DNA of 64,000 bases from Membranipora membranacea (GCA_914767715.1 OU612070.1:6033501-6097500), one strand, 5' to 3'; numbered from the stretch's first letter, positions 12,401 through 25,700 are shown. Numbers and translations are program-made. The notes: generated by a model from the sequence alone, not told the origin.

Positions 12401-15400
12401 GAGCCACCCCCAACTAGCACAACTAAACATAGCTAACATTGACTCCTAATCTGGTGGCAGCCTACACAAAATGTGGCTCGAAATGCAACTTCATTTATAA
12501 TTTTGAGTGGATGAGGTTTGACAGTTGTTTATTGTAGAGCTTTTCATGCTGATTGCAATGGTAATATTGTACCTTACAATAAGTTGCACAATATACGGCT
12601 TACTGTCAAAACTGCTGCCGGCAAAAAGGAAAGTGATAGAAAAATGGTGAAATGATTTCAAAACATCCAAAATCTAAAAGAGCATGTTATAAGTAGTGGA
12701 TCTACAAGTTTGCTATCATAAATAGCCGAGATGCGGCCAAAAACGGTTGCAATACCCCCTATATCACCTGTATATATATATATATAACCATCATTAGAAT
12801 GCCTTGTAAACTGACTTCTAATGTTTGTATAGATCTGACTTTTCATAGTGGTAATGTATAGGTCATCATTAATAATTCAGATCTATAAGAATATCGGAAG
12901 CCAGTTTTCCAGGCAGCAGAAAAATTGAAAAAAGTTCTTCCCCTTTAATGATGGTTATATGCAGGTAATATAAGGGGTATTGCATACGTCTTCAGCTGTT
13001 ACTCGGCTATCAATGCTAGCAGACCCTTGATATTTCAGATTTTAGATGTTTTAAAACCATATAATTACGTTTTGATTATTTTACCTTTTGACAGCAGCGG
13101 TTTTAGCGATAAGCTGACTATTGTGCAACTCAGTGTAAGGTACAATATTACCATTGCAATAAGCATGGAAAACTCTTCCAGAAACAACTCACACACTAAC
13201 CAAAAATATAAAATATATGGTTGGTAGTTGTCTTCCTTCTTTGATCTCTGCTCAGTCTTGGCAGTCAGATGATTTATAAATCCCAAACATTGGCTGATCT
13301 GAGAAATAAGATGATTGTCTGATGATTACCAAGTACCATCACAAGTATAATGTTAGAACTTTCATGACCACTTATGTCGACCCATATAGATCTGTGAGAC
13401 ATCCAAATCAAACCATCAGTTTTCTGATAATTCTCATCAGTGCAGTGTAAGCCTGATGTAACATCATTTATAGCTTTCCAAGAAACCGAGTGATTGCTCT
13501 TTTATTAATAGGCAAGGTAAGAAACTACCATCATTCATGATGCTAACTATCTGTGAAGATGGAGGGGTTAAAGAGTCCAGATCACGACAAGGTATGTGTT
13601 GTTATTTCTGTTGGTGAAGATATACCCAAGAACTGAACCTGTACCTCCTAGATTTAGTTTACTCGACCTTTCGACACCATATAATCACCATTTCACATCT
13701 GAAAAAAATTGGCCCATTGAATTAACTACTCACATACTGTGAACCCTCATGGCTTTTTACATCTCAAGGCCACTCTGAAGCTCTGACAACCCATGTATAA
13801 TCATTTTATGTTTCAATCTCCATGTTAGCAGCTGCCCGAATCTAAAAACGAATTAAATCTTACTTTAAGTCTAAGCAAGAACTGTCTATGAAAGATTAGA
13901 CTCACATTTGTGTATTTTTGGAGTATATACACAAATGTGAGTCTTAGTATATAGTATATAGAGCAATTATTTATTTATTTATTGAGGTTTTCTAAAGTTT
14001 ATAATTAAAGCAAATTAAAAATAACTTGTTGACCTCACACACATTAACATAGATACAAAAAATGACTTGAATAAAACGATATAAGTGGTAGGGTGTGGTG
14101 TTACATACTATACTATATAGTGTGTAGGATAATGAAAGCATGGTATCATAAATTGCATGAAAAAGATGAAAAAAGAAAAGAAGAAACAGAGAGTGGCAAA
14201 CAAAAATACAAGTTAACAACATTAGGTAGGATTAAATGATAATGATTCATGAGGCTTGGTTGATTTAGTTACAAATGTATGTAAAATATTTAAAAAGGCT
14301 GATTTGCCTAGGTTTGATCTAAATGAGGGTTTAATTATTGCACAGTTGCTACGAAGTGATCGTGAATGTCTGTTTGATTTGCTAACGAGTTGAAGTATGT
14401 GCTTGGATGCAAAGCCTTTATGGACCCTCGATTTGACAAAATTGTGAAAAAGAAAATTCCTTCTACTATGGAGAGTATGTAAATTTAGGAGTAAGCGGCC
14501 AGATGTGACAGAAAATTGTTTGGGGGCTGAAGTTATGAGTCTGATTGCTTTATTTTGTACTTTTTTAAATTGATCTATGGCATGTCAGGATCTTGCAACT
14601 GTTAATGCTAATGTCACTGTTCACATAGTTGTAGTCTAATAAGCTTTCTCTCCCTAAATGGCTAATGTATGAAATCCCATTAACTTACTGTAATAGCCCT
14701 GCAGACATGAAACTCTGCTCTAAATGTGTTTTTTCGGTTGATGAGGAATTCCAATTAATATTAAAATCTCCAAGCAGAATAAATTTATGGCCAATATATA
14801 CGTTTTGATGTAGAATTGAGCTCATCATTGTAACAAATTCGGTTTTGTTAGCATCAGGAGGAAGATAAAATGATCCGATGATGTAGCCGTGTTGGTTGTT
14901 TGAGGAGGGTATTTTAATCCAAACCAGAGTCACAAAATCTGGACAGTTTAACACTTAATTGACTTATTATAGAGAATTTAATTGAAGATTTTACAAAGAG
15001 CGCAGCACCACCTCCCCGGGTTTTGGTTGTAGATTTTCTGTCACATCTAGCTATTGAAAATCCAGGCAAGTCAACAAGACTATCTGGAATATCAGGAGTG
15101 AGCCATGTTTCAGAAACAGAAAAAAATGCCGGTTGACTTAAAAAGATTGAGGCTTTCATAATAAAACATCTTTTTATATAATGACCTTACGTTGTGATAT
15201 AGAAGTCTCAAATTGTTGAAGGATGCAGGCTTCGCGTCAGATAGTATTCCATATGCGGTTATGGTAGCAGAGACTTTGTTCATTAATGTTAGACGAGTTT
15301 ATTGATGTTTCTTACGCTTAGATTAGCCATTGTAGGTCTATGCAATAAAAGACCTGTGTGAAAACTCTGGAACAGTATCCCGTGCAAAACAGTGTCAGCA

Positions 15401-16404
15401 TAGAATTTGAATCAATTCAGAAAGTTGGTAATGTTGGTTATGAAATTAAACTGTGCATTTTCATAACCACATCACTGAGATGACCAAATTGGCTGCTTCT
15501 ACATGTACTTCAATTTTATTGATACCAAACCACAAATGCAAATTCGAAAGAAAAAAATCCCTAGTAGTAATTTTGGCAGTCTACCATCAGTGTGGTTTGA
15601 TGATATCAGCAAAAATTATCTGATTTGGGGTGAGGATATAACGAAATGGAAACTGTCAAACATCTTATTTATTGGTATAACTATTGTCTCATTAGTATTA
15701 AGATCTGCCTAGGTTGGTGATATTAGTGAAGACAATCTGATTCGGAGATTTTGTCTAATAAAACCTTACTATGCACAATTCGAACATTGCAGTGACAAAG
15801 CTGGTTTATACTGCTAATTAATATCCACCGATGAACAGTAATCTACTCCCATGCCCAAATTTGTGCTGATTATGGCCTGGTGCTCTATGATATTTAGTGA
15901 GTTATGATCAATGGGTTTTTAACAATACTAATAGATGTTTCCATTGTGGTAAAACTTGAGATGTTTTGTCCAGTTACAAGTTCAAAATTGATCGAATAAG
16001 AGTTTACTGTTATTTTAACAGATGAACCTCAGTATGAGAACGGTCCAGAGGCGGACAACTATAGTTATGTGCACGGTGGTACACTGAACGCCAATGGGGA
16101 AACATCAACCTCTCAACTTAGTCAGCCTACCTCTAAACATATATCCGATCCAAACCAAGATGACAGGAGCGGCATGATATACTACTCTGAAATCCCTGAG
16201 GCAGCGGGTAGAAGGGCAGATAACTCCGCCCACCAATCAGAGGATGTATATCACTTGGCTGCTGACTCGAAAGAGGGTGAAAGAGCAAGCCATACTTATG
16301 ACTTGGCTTACGATTCTCTTAAACAGGAAGACGAAAATAACTATTATTTTAGCTTACAGCCAGAAAATTCTGCTGGTAACACGGGTCCTGTGAACACAGA
16401 GTGA
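9491..16404 (+). CDS. Two-CUB transmembrane receptor with tyrosine-motif tail
   Basis: Six exons, 9491-9569, 9806-10198, 10624-11010, 12037-12277, 13512-13591 and 16022-16404, join in phase to give 520 residues. The start gives a signal peptide (MALLLLLTGFSVL). Residues about 28-155 form a divergent CUB-like domain, and about 160-286 a clearer CUB (GYVVSHPGYPFGKYEK; CNKDYVMIE). A Ser/Thr-rich stalk and one membrane span (LVAACVILAALLIIAVAVF) follow, then a tail of about 160 residues. The tail has YENG (a Grb2-type YxN site), IYYSEI and LAYDSL (both fit the ITIM pattern), and YDSL then YFSL spaced by 8 residues (fits an ITAM). The extracellular part could bind protein or glycan ligands; signalling through SH2 proteins is inferred from the motifs. 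Introns are mostly phase 1, as in shuffled extracellular modules. No family name is certain. Confidence 0.8.
13898..13944. repeat. Perfect 17-bp hairpin beside a LINE 3' end
   Basis: Arms at 13898-13914 and 13928-13944 are exact reverse complements (AGACTCACATTTGTGTA and its complement) around a 13-base loop. It lies within about 20 bases of the 3' tail of the LINE on the minus strand. Confidence 0.85.
13960..15290 (-). mobile_element. CR1/L2-like LINE, internally deleted, in intron 5
   Basis: On the minus strand, about 15230-14640 encodes an AP-type endonuclease in several frames: NNLRLLYHNVRSL, SETWLTPDIPDSL, GGGAALFVKSSI, then FILLGDFNINW. It runs directly into the C-terminal end of a LINE reverse transcriptase ORF at about 14570-14240 (VQNKAIRLITSAPKQFS; RRNFLFHNFVKSRVHKGF). 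The catalytic RT core is missing. The 3' end is an (AAAT)n tail at about 13965-13985. Frameshifts, stops and the deletion make it inactive. It lies antisense within the last intron of the CUB receptor gene. Confidence 0.85.
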
Positions 16405-16572
16405 TATTTATATAGAGGCAAACAAACACTTTATAAATGTGATTAGTACATTGTGCTAGTTTCAAAATTTGTCCATCCTTTTGTCAATCAAATTAACTTT
16501 TTCCTTGGATTAACTCTTAAACCTTTATATGTGATAATAGATTCAGCATGTCAAACCCAAGGTGAATCTGGA

Positions 16573-16578
16573 AATAAA
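16573..16578 (+). terminator. Polyadenylation signal candidate for the CUB receptor
   Basis: AATAAA lies about 170 bases after the stop codon of the CUB receptor and is the first such hexamer downstream. Confidence 0.45.
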
Positions 16579-18966
16579 CAATTAATAACTGATTCTAAGA
16601 GATTGATCATCCTGAATAGTACATTTTAGCTGTCTAGATTAGAAGTATAAATGCATTCTAGTCTGGCTGGCAATACCTTATAGTCAAATCAGAGCCCAGT
16701 ACAATCCTGCTGAAAACTCCAATAAATGGCTAGGGTGTATGTAACTCAATACATCAGGAAAAACTTGTTTTCTAGACTGAGCCTGGTACTGCAATCAGCC
16801 TGGTTTTGATAAGGTGCATTATCGGCTACTTTGGAATAGGTAGGAGGAGGCAACAATGATGTTCTATACAGAAATAACCACTCACATGCCATATACATTG
16901 CACTAGTAAAATCTAATTAGCAGTTTTTCATATGAGGCCAACATAATAATATAGTATAGCTCTGGTGGGATCTTGTTTGTGAAATTCCATCAATCCATCC
17001 TCGGAGGGAGAAAGTCTAGGCCTCTTTTTATTTTATGTTTTGACATTATTCCCAACACAGATAATTCTTTAAAAAGTCCCTGTCATAAAAAACTCATTTC
17101 CAACTCAAGCAGCACTCTGATATGCTATTTTTACCTGAGACATTTGAAAGAATTCCAGGTAAAAGCTCATTTGTGGGAAATAACAATAGCTTTTCTAATT
17201 ATTTAGTTTTAATGTATCTGAGTGTACAGCAACTTAGCTACGGAAATATAATAATCTAAAAATGTTGATTAAATATAGTGCTACAAGCTAATTTGAATGG
17301 AAATTCTACAAATTTATTGCAAAAATATCTGTATACTAAGTTGAGGTTTGTCTGGGTATGACACGGCAAAAAAATATCAGCTTTCCACTCACATCATAAT
17401 TGCAATAGCAGCTACCTGAATCAATTAAGTAGCGAAAAAAAGAAAATACAGCTTTCTGGTTGAATATAAGACCTGGTTGGTATAGAGCTCGGAAGTAGTC
17501 TTTTAACATCTTGCTGGAAATTGTTGTGATGATTAAAATTCTCTTAATCTGCCATAGTCAATCTGCCAAGTAGGGCCTAGTGTGTTTGGCAGTAGTAGTT
17601 TACACATTGCAAAAAGGATACAGCGGGGATTGTCCTTACACATAGGTCAGTCTATTTCAGCAACTTCATAAAATGACACCTGCGGATGCATAGATAAGCA
17701 TGAAATATCCCGTAATGGGGCATTCCGTAGTTGATATTTTAGGATAATAGTGATTTATATTAAGAAAACCTGGATATCAATGTACTTAAAAACATTATTT
17801 TAACCTTTAATCTGCTAAAATATTCTATTCAAAACACAACGCTGTGCCAAAAATGTTGTGTTCATAAAAAACAAGTCAACAAATTGAGTGATGTGTCATA
17901 GCAACCTGCAAAATAGATATATGTAGGTCATGATAGCAGCCTGACCTCAAGCAAGGTCAAATGAACACATATAGAAACCCAAGTTGGATCCATTGTAATC
18001 TTTCGAATCTTTCCACCATTAATGTAAGCCTTGATACCAAACTTCATTGTAGTCTTTCAAAATTTTGTATTTCCTTGTCAGGCTACAAAATTTAAAGTAC
18101 TGATTCATGACTCCAGTTCAGTAACTGGTTTTTCGAAGAACGCAATTACTTATTAGAGGCTGGTTAGGGTTAATAACCACATTGGTCATATCATGGGGAA
18201 CTAACCCCTTTCCTTGCCATGATAAGCAAGGTCATTCTGCCAGTTGAGCTGTTCCTGCTTCCTGGTAAGGGTACAATGTAAAGCCAATTTACCTTTGCCA
18301 CGAGTCCGACCACTCTTTGTACTTCTTATTTTTGTATCTATATTAAGAGCAGCTGGGTTTAACACAGTTTAATGATCAATTATCCTGTTCATCACAGGTG
18401 AAACACTGATCACTTACGGTGAGACGCAATATAATCATACAGAGAAGTCAACCTCCAGTCACAAGCTGTGAGGTTTTATCACATTTAAACCTTTAGGATA
18501 AATAATGATAATTTTGAGAGACTTGACAGAAAAGAGAAACCATTGAACAGTCACTGCACCTTGCTAGCCTGATCCAAAGTTTTACCCTATCTGTCAGTGT
18601 CTACCCATGTGAGACATACGGGACAGTATAATTCTCTGTGTGAATTCTCTAATACTTCATGTTAGACCATTATTATGAAAAATTATTACGACGAGGTTTC
18701 TAGCTTTTCTGCAAAGGTTTAATGAATTTATTGGGTCATATACTTTACAAGATCGATCAGTATTCACTGAATGGTCGCATTTGTTTAGCTACCTATAGCA
18801 ATCAACCACATTGGTATGTTTAATGGTTAGATATAAATATGTCAGCAACTGACATTCAGGTCCCCCCCCCCCATCTCATCCTACCTGGTTATGACCTCAG
18901 TTCAAGGAAGGTCCCTGGCTGCAACCACCTATAAATATCCTGTTAAGATTCTTATTTTATATTTGC

Positions 18967-19307
18967 ATTAAATCACCTGCTGAGAGTATAAGGGAGGAGG
19001 CCAAAATAGAAGCGATTGCAACAGGCAGAGGAGGACACGTCTCCAATGATATGGAAATGTACGCGGGAGAGATAGGGACGAAGATAATAGAATGGTGGCT
19101 GAGATGAAAATGCAGGGAGAGAGAAAGAGAGGGAGGCCAAACAAAAAAGGTGGATAGACACAGTGAAGGATGACATGCTGAGATGGGGCCTCTCGGATGA
19201 AGATGTTGTTGATAGAATCAGATGGCACCCTCTGATAGAACCACCGCCACCCATCCCAGAGCACGCGGACCAGGTGAATAAATAGGTGAATATTAAATCA
19301 CCTGCTG
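18967..19307 (+). mobile_element. 5'-truncated LINE tail flanked by a 16-bp target duplication
   Basis: ATTAAATCACCTGCTG occurs at 18967-18982 and exactly again at 19292-19307. Between them the plus strand encodes the C-terminal end of a LINE ORF: ERKRGRPNKK in one frame, then after a shift RWIDTVKDDMLRWGLS, a segment common at the end of LINE reverse transcriptase ORFs. A stop at 19284-19286 is followed by a short A-rich tail. This looks like a 5'-truncated insertion, different from the CR1/L2-like copies at 1 and 13960. The frameshift shows it is old, yet the target duplication is intact. Confidence 0.8.
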
Positions 19308-21210
19308 TGCTCTAAAAGCTTTTATCAATTAGCACTTACATCCTTGTTTAATTGCGTTTGAGTTTGGGGTTGATTTGATGTTTGGCACATAATCCAAGTA
19401 TGCATGCATGAAAGAATCGGAATCTAAAATCCAGGGATTTTAATTACATTATAGGTAAGTAGCAAAAGAAACCGCATTCATACCAGGTTCACTCACTTGT
19501 TGTTTTTTGTCCTGTAAAAGAGCTGCAGCGTGCTGATTACTAACACATGCTTGGCGAGCATATGGTCTTGTATGGCCAGCAACATACATACATGATGTTG
19601 CAATGGTTTGCCCTTGAGAAAACTAAGAATGTCCTACAAACTTGTTTACAGTTTTCTTTTCTTATGTTATTTAGTTTGCTACCTTACATAATTTACTCAA
19701 GGTCTTATATTACCAATATGCATAATCGAGATAGGTTTGTTTCAGAAAAGTTTTCACAATGGTGGTAACTACTCGACTGTAGAATACGTTAAAAGAAAAG
19801 TATATTCCCTCAAAAGATACAAAATATGCATCAACAAACTTTGCCTCCTTGTAATCTTTGATTAAAACATCTAATGTTGGTGGCGGTGATGACTCAATGT
19901 GAATCTCAGGCTAAAACACCAATAATGAGATGCTGAGTACACGGTCCCTGACTGCCGCCAACAAAGGTTATAGAAAATTAACAATGGTGGGTAATTTACA
20001 CATTGTACATGCTATTTCCCAACCGGTTCCAGGGCTATTCTGAGTTTTTTTTTAAAACTGTTGATCGGGTATTTCGAGTAGCAGCCTGTTTTTCATTGCT
20101 ACTGCAATATCTAAGAGACTTAAGATGATTGGGATTATTCCCACATCACAGGATTGATGATACTTTTTGTGATGCCTAATGAAACTGTTTACATCGTTCG
20201 ACATCTGACCATCACCTGATTTAAACGGTGTATCTCGTGCAAATGAGAAACATGAAAAAAATGTAGGAAATAAGGGGAATTAAATGTTCATAGTCAATAA
20301 TGACCTGTTGCTTTAGACAGAACTGAGTTGAACAAAAGTTCTTTATATCTTTCTGAGTATTCACTTGTACACGTTATATGTCTTCACAGAGAACATCCTG
20401 GGGTTTTTTCCACCTCCCTGAGAGCATGGTAGATTCAGTATTGAATATTTATTCATGTTAGTGACATTTATCAACAAGTAACAACACCTGGTTTTAATTG
20501 TCATGTATGAAAATGATTATGGGATTTGAACAGGCAACGACACCCACAAGTCGATTTGTTTCCATTTAATAATCATTATCATTGTTCACAAACTAGAATC
20601 ATTGAATTTCGTCCCAGAGCTGCTGCTATGTTTTATTGCTGAGTAAGGGTATATTGATAGACAACTTCGATGAAAGTTCTAGCATCTGGTGTATTCAGAC
20701 GATTGCGACGGTAACTACCTTTGATGAACCATAAGTCTCCCTGTATTTAACTGATGGACTGAAATCTGACTGTTCAGAGCCGTATCAGCTGCAATATACA
20801 CACCAATATTCATCATTCAATGACTTGAACAACAGGCTATCAGCTGTCTTGTGCTTTTGTAGAAGCTATATAAATGGTGTGTCTATACAGTAGATGTTTC
20901 TTCAGTTTGTAGCTGAGAGTGTCTTTAAAAACTTCTATTAATCTAAGAAAATCTTTTTAATGTTCAGCAAACCTAGCAAGAACGATAGATTTTACTATAC
21001 TATACTCAGTTTTCCCAGATAATGAATGACCCCAGGCTCTTTAACACGCATTGTAGTGTTTCCTCTGAATGAACCTACTCTGTGACTGTGTGTAGATGTC
21101 AATTGATCAAAATAGCTTTTGACTTTGATGAGGCGGTGACACCAAGGTTATTTTCTATGTAACTCGAAATAGGGTCACAGCCGGGGCATGAGGAGCATGC
21201 TCATCAAGTT

Positions 21211-21472
21211 GGCAGGCAGGGTGGCGTATTGGTTAGGATTTCGAGCTTCTCAATCTGGGAGTTGCAGGTTCGAATACTGGTCACTATACCCATGCTGCTA
21301 AAGGAGGTGAGCTCTACGGACAATAGCTTAGCTTGCCCACTTCTACCTTGTACAGGAGTGCGCTAAATAGATGTGATAATTCTTATTCTACTGTAAGCAT
21401 ATTCTCATTTGCCCCGAAAGGGGTCTTGAATAGCAATAAAGTCGATATTATTATTATCATTATTATTTCATC
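21211..21472 (+). mobile_element. tRNA-derived SINE with (ATT)n tail
   Basis: The head has an A box (TGGCGTATTGGTTAGG) and a B box (GGTTCGAATAC) about 35 bases later. The body ends with GCCCCGAAAGGGGTC and AATAAAG, then a tail of ATT repeats with one C (about 21450-21470). The GGGGC stem-like 3' end suggests a sequence borrowed from a partner LINE, which is inference. Confidence 0.8.
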
Positions 21473-22705
21473 ACATTAGAGGAACAACTGACGTCAACAC
21501 CGATGATTGAACAGGAAAAGATTCCAAATCATTGATATCGTTTCCTAAGATTTACATTTTCTTAATATAAATAATATAATGAACGATTTCTATTATTGCC
21601 TTAAGGTAGCTTGATTATTGGATAGATATCTATTAAACTTTAAGCATATAATGATTCAAAAATGTATTCATTATCTCAAATTTGTTACTCTAATGATACC
21701 CTATGCAGCAAACATAGTGAGTTTTTTCCAGTGGGTCTACAGAATTTGTACTGATAACAGCCGGGAATCAACAAATAAGAGACCTATCTCATGAAGCACC
21801 CTTTCCAATTAAGCTACAGCCATTGGAGTAAAATATGATATATTGAATTATATCAATATAAATCAACATTCAATTGTTCAAACCTTACACTATGAAATAA
21901 TAAGATTGTAAGTAAGATTCCCTTACAGTGATAATTTAATGACCAGGAATAGCCTTTGATTTTTATTTGTCACTTGGTAAGACGGTATATAAAAGTCCAA
22001 TATTCTATTTATCCAATCTATAAGGTCAAGGTTACCCAAGTGAGATACTGAACTGATCTCCAAGGCAGTATACATAGGTTTGCCTCAGATAATTAATAAT
22101 GAACAACAGGTGTTTCAAAGCTCGTATGCCATTCATATTCCTATACAAGAGTATTTTTTGGGGCTTTCAAGGTTGAATATTCACTAAAGTTGTATCCCGA
22201 TCACTGATGATACCCAGCTACGTCAAACGAATTACACTGTGCAATAGTTTGGTTTTATTGTTGTGGATAGAATGCAATCGTTATCAATTGTCTATACAAG
22301 TCAAAGAATGTGTTTTATTCTCTATTCAAATATTTATCAACAGTTGGGCTTTCAACCACCTAAACAGTGAACACAACATGTCACATTTTTTCATGCCTGA
22401 GCCAAGAAAAATAACTCCACTTCACTTGTCAAAACATCCTATCTTTGTTCATTTGCTGCCATCTGTCCCCAACTGTGTGGATGAGAGGCAGAGCTAAACT
22501 CATAGTCACATGATCTAAACAATATCTGTATGTGTGTAGATTGCCCAAGGTCCACTTAATCCAAGTATTCGTGGTAAATGTTAGCCCTAGAATTTACCAA
22601 CATATGCGAAGGCATTCCCTCCTTATAAATCTTCCGGATCAATGGTTGCACCTAAAATAATCAGTGGTGATGATGATTAATTGCTTTTTTAGGTATATAC
22701 AATTC

Positions 22706-25700
22706 ATGCCTGCTCTATGGGAGACACAGAAGATAACAGTGGCAGGACCTACACATTGTTTTCAGCCCAAGAGTTTAGGAGGAGTCATGGCGTTCAGGCG
22801 AATTGTCAGCAGGGTATGTAAAAATCATTGGTAAAATTCATCTGACATAAAGGGTTGTCAGTGATTTTCTAATCCTGCGCAACAAACTCTAATCTGGTGA
22901 ACTGACAAATTTGAAGAAAGCTCATATAGCAGTTTATGTACCAAAACCTCCTTGTCGGCAAAAAAAATAGAAATTAGTTCGTTATTCAGAAGCATCATGT
23001 AGCTGCACCATACTGCATAGGGCGCAATTGAAGGGCTGGGGCTCTGGTTCAAATCGCAAGCTTGGATTACATATGTATTAATATGTTGATTGTTTTGTTC
23101 TGGTTTTATAACAATGGCAGTATTTAGGGCTGAGAAATGAGGATGAGCGATAAACAAGGCTACTAATTCAGAGATTATCCCCCTGTTCATTCACATCGTT
23201 ATCCACACTTTTTGTCTATTCATCAAATTGATCAACACTGATTTTTTTTTTTAAAATTGCTGATACCACTGGTTGTCAAAACAATCGTTTTCCCAGCTTA
23301 ATGATCTTATGCAAACCTGCTTTCCAATTTTGTTACCAATACAGTCGATGCACACACATAAGGTGGTAATGAATTATGAATTTCTAGGTTATGAGCGAGA
23401 GAAGGACTGGTGCTGATGGTGAAACAAAGTCCTTAGTGGACAGTCACTTTGGTTCGGTGCTGGTATTATACACAGGAGGGACCATCGGAATGAAAATCAA
23501 TGAAGACGGAGGTATTGTTCATGAAAACATCATTGTAATACGCTAATTCGGATATATGTTTACCTTGAGCTATACATCTACTGCCACTCAGGCAAATTTG
23601 TGCTCATTGAATCCTGTATAGCTACAAGATAGCTAATTGAGACTTTATTCTCGGAATTTTCACCTAATAGGCAAATAATTTGCACAAACTGATCTTCAAA
23701 ATCAGGGCATGGAATTTAGGCGCCTAGCTGATGGCGTCATTAATTTCCAGTAGTAGGACGTAACTACCTCACATGATTACGATCAGTTTGATCAAATTAT
23801 TTGCTCATTAGATGACAATGCGGAGATTGCAGCCTCATTTTATAAGTTTTGAGCTATGCAGAATTCAATAAGCTCACATGTGGCATCAGTGATTAAGCTC
23901 TCAAGTTTTAGGGTTGTCAGCGTTTACTCTGGGCTTGAAGTTTCAAAATTTCCCAATAAGAATCATTTCTTCAGATGGAGACCTTGAATTGAAAAATAAT
24001 ATTTTTGTTGGGCTTGTCACAGTTGTGTGTCTGCCATCTGCTGTGACTGATACCTGACACATTGCAACTTAAATAAATTTTGATCCAGTAGTTCTAAACG
24101 ATGAAAACAAGAATCATTGCTTCAATCGAAGATTATTTGAGGATATGGAATATAAATTGATAAATTATTGCCTTGCTGGTCAGGTTACTGATTACAAATC
24201 AATTGCTAGATTCAATAAACATTCATGCTCTGAAATGCTTATGACAATCTATGACAAAATAAATCCATGTCAGCTAAGGCACTCCTAGGTGTACCATAAC
24301 TTCCACATAGTCATAATAAAGTAATCAACTGTCTAAGCTTTTATCATTGTCCCTTATTGAGTGATGGATTAGCAACCTACTAGTTCTATGTATAGCAATA
24401 AAATTTTGATATTTTAAGAACGTTGGGAGGCAAACAGCCCTATTGATTGTATAGTTTCGGAATCATGACCCTGATCCTAAGACTATGTTACTATGTTGTT
24501 TTATCTTGTGTTTTAACTGCTATTATCGTTGTGCCCTGCATATCAATAAAGGAATTTATCTACCACAAAGTTTCTCTTTTCTAGTGGAAAACCATTCCGG
24601 GAGCGTATTATGCCAAGGATCTATGCTTATCCGCGTAGCATAACAATTATAGATTATCTTTTAGCTTCAGTGATGAACAGCTTCACCTACTGCAGTTCTA
24701 TACATAACCGTGTTTGACTACCTCTCACCTTGTATTTTGGCAATTTCCTGGCAATTTTGCAAGGAATTTTGGTCAGGGAAAAATATTTGCCAGCTTGTTC
24801 TAGATATACCGTAGGTGAAGGTGTTATATTTTGTTAATTGACATAAAAAAGAATACTCAAGAAAAGTTATCATCCTTCACGTCTATATTTTCAGTGTATG
24901 TCAGTGAGAAGGACTACTTACACAAATGGCTGTCGGAGATGCCGATGTTCCATGATCCGATATTTGCTAAGAAGAACAGCGAACTACAAAATGGAGAATT
25001 TAACAGCACATCACAAGAGTTCCCTCTTCATCCTCTTTACTTACCGTGAGAATTCATTCAACTGTGTACTGTGTACTTCACTGATCTCAACAAAACATGC
25101 AACATTATGCAGTAAAAGTTGTGGCAGATGTTCAGCTTGAGACACATGTGGTGTTGCGTGGGTTTTTGCATCCAACTGTTATTGTGGGCGATCATGCCTA
25201 TGAACTCTGCACAGTATATCCATATGAAGACATCTTGTCTTTGGTTGACAAAATAAGTTGTTATGTTTATGATAGTCTCAATAATAATGAGCTTTTATTG
25301 ACAACCTCAATGTCAGATTAGAACAGGTCATTATATGAAATCCGGATCAAACTCATTTTAGGAAAACCGATAAAGTTATACTCTTTGATAATTCTAGATT
25401 CAGCCCAGCTTGATACTGAAGCAGACTGTATTCATGTTAAATAAGATTTACATGGGCCAATAGAAGGTTCTCTTCAGTTGAATTATTGCTCATTAGGGGT
25501 TCGGTTATCACAGGTTAATGTCAAGTGTTTACATTGACCACCCCTCGCAGGTTTTTTGTTTAATCCTCTTTTATCTATATGTTCAATCAAATTGCAAATG
25601 TCAGCATTTGAAAATGGCTGAGACCTTTTCTGATGACGAGCCAACTGAAAAATTGATCTTAGAGCTAAGGTTACTCACCACTTTTATTTACCTGCTCTTA

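Larger units (their letters stand above)
16405..22705. other. 3' UTR and long gene-free gap
   Basis: An AATAAA at 16573-16578 is a plausible polyadenylation signal for the CUB receptor. Beyond that I see no convincing exon up to the asparaginase gene. Listed separately are a LINE tail with target duplication (18967-19307) and a SINE (21211-21472). Confidence 0.4.

Noticed and set aside
18160-18180. TTAGGGTTAA as telomere-like sequence
   Set aside because: Only one to two units, expected by chance in AT-rich DNA.
18180-18260. tRNA-like sequence on the minus strand (AGCTCAACTGGCAGAATG and GGTTAGTTCC)
   Set aside because: The A box is fair but the B box is poor and no tail or pol III stop is seen; it could be an old SINE head but cannot be supported.
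18968-19264. Two overlapping minus-strand ORFs of more than 90 codons
   Set aside because: They are antisense to the LINE tail, whose plus-strand reading matches LINE C-termini.
22858-23190. 110-codon minus-strand ORF
   Set aside because: No recognisable domain; it lies in an asparaginase intron. A weak B-box-like GGTTCAAATC is present at about 23046 on the plus strand, so it may be a SINE relic, but no A box is convincing.
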